From positions 62,001-126,000 of the forward strand of contig NZ_JACWMX010000006.1 in assembly GCF_014773245.1 (NCBI RefSeq): a stretch of 64,000 nt of DNA. The letters run 5' to 3'. The number at the start of each line of letters is the position of its first letter. Position 1 is the first letter of the stretch. The DNA comes from Mucilaginibacter glaciei (GTDB lineage: Bacteria; Bacteroidota; Bacteroidia; Sphingobacteriales; Sphingobacteriaceae). A program made the position numbers and the translations under genes. The notes under the pieces were generated by a model. It made no database searches. It was not told where the DNA came from and saw nothing but the letters and a program-made list of their open reading frames with translations. Below, piece after piece: positions 62,626 through 64,000 of this stretch.

Positions 62626-64000
62626 ATGCAACGCAGAAACTTTTTAAAAACAGGATCATTAGCCGGGTTAACCTTAACTACACTGGTAACGGCAACATCA
62701 TGCAGCACACCATCGGCAGAAAACAAAACCGACGCCAACGGAAACACCATAGACGATTTTGAGCTGAACGAAGCCACGGTTGACAGTCTGCAGAAAATGA
62801 TGAAGGATGGCACACACACGTCCCGAGCCATAACCGAGCGATACTTAAAAAGAATTGAGTCCATTGACAAAGCCGGCCCAAAGCTTAACGCGGTTATCGA
62901 ACTGAATAAAAGCGCCTTAGATATGGCCGATGCCATGGATAAGGAACGTAAGGCTAGAAAGATCCGCGGCCCGTTACACGGCATTCCGGTACTGATCAAA
63001 GACAACATTGATACCGGCGATAACATGCATACCACCGCTGGCTCCTTAGCTTTAGGTGATCATTTTGCCAAGCAGGATGCTTTTATTGTGCATAAACTCC
63101 GCGCAGCTGGTGCCGTAATTTTAGGTAAAACCAACCTGAGCGAGTGGGCCAACTTCCGTTCATCACGCTCCACCAGCGGCTGGAGCAGCCGCGGGCTGCA
63201 AACCAAAAACCCGTATGTGTTGGACAGGAATCCAAGCGGATCGAGCGCGGGAACGGGATCAGCTGTGGCCGCTAACCTGTGCGCCATAGGCATTGGTACC
63301 GAAACGGATGGGTCGGTTGTTTCACCATCGTCGGTAAACGGTTTGGTGGGCATTAAACCTACTGTAGGCTTATTGAGCCGAACAGGAATCATCCCCATCT
63401 CCAAAACACAGGATACCGCCGGGCCGATGACCCGCACCGTAAAAGATGCGGCCATACTACTTACCGCTTTAGCCGGCATCGACCCGAAGGACAGCTACAC
63501 CCTAACCAGCAAAGCTGAAAAAGACTACACCAAATTTTTAGATGCAAACGGCTTGAAAGGTAAGCGCATCGGCGTTGAAAAATTAGAACACCCCAATGCA
63601 GGCACCGAAAAATTAATGCAGGACGCTATTGCAACGCTTAAAAAACAAGGTGCAGAGGTAGTAGAAGTAGAATTATCAAAGTTAATGAAGGAAGCCGGCG
63701 GATCAGAGTTTTTGGTGCTGCTTTACGAGTTTAAGGATGGGCTGAACCAATACCTTAGCACAGCAGGCGCCAAAGTAAAAAACTTGGAAGATGTGATTGC
63801 CTACAATAAAGCGAATGAAGACAAGGCCATGCCGTTTTTTAAACAGGAAACGCTGGAACTCGCCCAAACCAAAGGCGACCTGAACAGCAAAGAGTACCTG
63901 GACGCATTAAAAAAATCGACTGGTGTTAGCCGCGCGGCTATCGATAAAATCCTGAAAAATAATAAGCTGGACGCCATAGCCGGGCCAACCAATGGCTTTG
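62626..64000 (+). CDS. Amidase-signature family enzyme, exported lipoprotein, 3' end cut off by the window
   Basis: Hydrolyses amides; the first 458 residues are visible and the frame stays open to the right edge. The N-terminus has a twin-arginine-type motif (QRRNFLKTG) and a lipobox (VTATSC), so it is a probable Tat-exported lipoprotein. The catalytic triad of amidase-signature enzymes is present: Lys125 (LIKDNID), cis-Ser207 (PSGSSAGTG) and nucleophile Ser230 (TETDGSVVSPSSVNG). Substrate specificity cannot be assigned. Confidence 0.93.
   Translation, partial: MQRRNFLKTGSLAGLTLTTLVTATSCSTPSAENKTDANGNTIDDFELNEATVDSLQKMMKDGTHTSRAITERYLKRIESIDKAGPKLNAVIELNKSALDMADAMDKERKARKIRGPLHGIPVLIKDNIDTGDNMHTTAGSLALGDHFAKQDAFIVHKLRAAGAVILGKTNLSEWANFRSSRSTSGWSSRGLQTKNPYVLDRNPSGSSAGTGSAVAANLCAIGIGTETDGSVVSPSSVNGLVGIKPTVGLLSRTGIIPISKTQDTAGPMTRTVKDAAILLTALAGIDPKDSYTLTSKAEKDYTKFLDANGLKGKRIGVEKLEHPNAGTEKLMQDAIATLKKQGAEVVEVELSKLMKEAGGSEFLVLLYEFKDGLNQYLSTAGAKVKNLEDVIAYNKANEDKAMPFFKQETLELAQTKGDLNSKEYLDALKKSTGVSRAAIDKILKNNKLDAIAGPTNGF

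Overview
The window looks like chromosomal DNA of a Bacteroidota member, most likely family Sphingobacteriaceae (Mucilaginibacter/Pedobacter-like). The evidence is a SusC/SusD pair, many signal-peptide lipoproteins, FG-GAP/ASPIC proteins, an S1 ribosomal protein with N- and C-terminal extensions, and several TAnnTTTG-type promoter boxes. The taxonomic placement is inferred from gene content and not from a marker comparison. No tRNA, rRNA, CRISPR array, prophage or transposase was seen.

Layout. 1-7.2 kb: alpha-glucan utilisation (GH31 running off the left edge, GH13 amylase, GH65 maltose phosphorylase) with a TylF-like methyltransferase in between. 7.4-20.5 kb: housekeeping genes (amine oxidase, pyrR-pyrB, M24 peptidase, rpsA, tyrS), a RES-type toxin-antitoxin pair directly behind tyrS, a SHOCT protein, a LuxE-like ligase and a SYLF protein. 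20.9-27.3 kb: an operon with penicillin acylase and two unknown genes, a thermonuclease lipoprotein, a thioredoxin-like ferredoxin, and beta-phosphoglucomutase abutting a subclass B1 metallo-beta-lactamase. 27.4-40.6 kb: a six-gene minus-strand locus (SusC, SusD, ASPIC/UnbV giant, vanadium-haloperoxidase-type PAP2 lipoprotein, two heme-motif FG-GAP lipoproteins). This is the most distinctive system in the window. 41.4-45.6 kb: GH3 glucosidase divergent from a Nudix-derived regulator whose Nudix box has lost its catalytic glutamates, then a YitT permease. 45.7-53.5 kb: AurF-like diiron protein, lolA, ftsK, a beta-barrel protein and a serine hydrolase, interspersed with palindromic and tandem repeats. 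53.5-64 kb: Nei-like glycosylase, YdjC-type deacetylase, HGSNAT-like acyltransferase, PhnP-like hydrolase, two tandem BLUF photoreceptor genes (the first apparently frameshifted), DUF3072 protein, NPP-type phosphodiesterase, a DoxX gene sandwiched between two paralogous secreted proteins, and an amidase running off the right edge.

How the genes fit together. GH13/GH31/GH65 together with the distant beta-phosphoglucomutase make a complete phosphorolytic maltose route: maltose to glucose and beta-glucose-1-phosphate to glucose-6-phosphate. SusC/SusD should import an unknown ligand; the downstream haloperoxidase-like and heme/propeller lipoproteins suggest a redox step outside the cytoplasm. Start codons were moved inward from the longest open frame wherever the longer start was a TTG, lay upstream of a promoter box, or preceded the first conserved residues.
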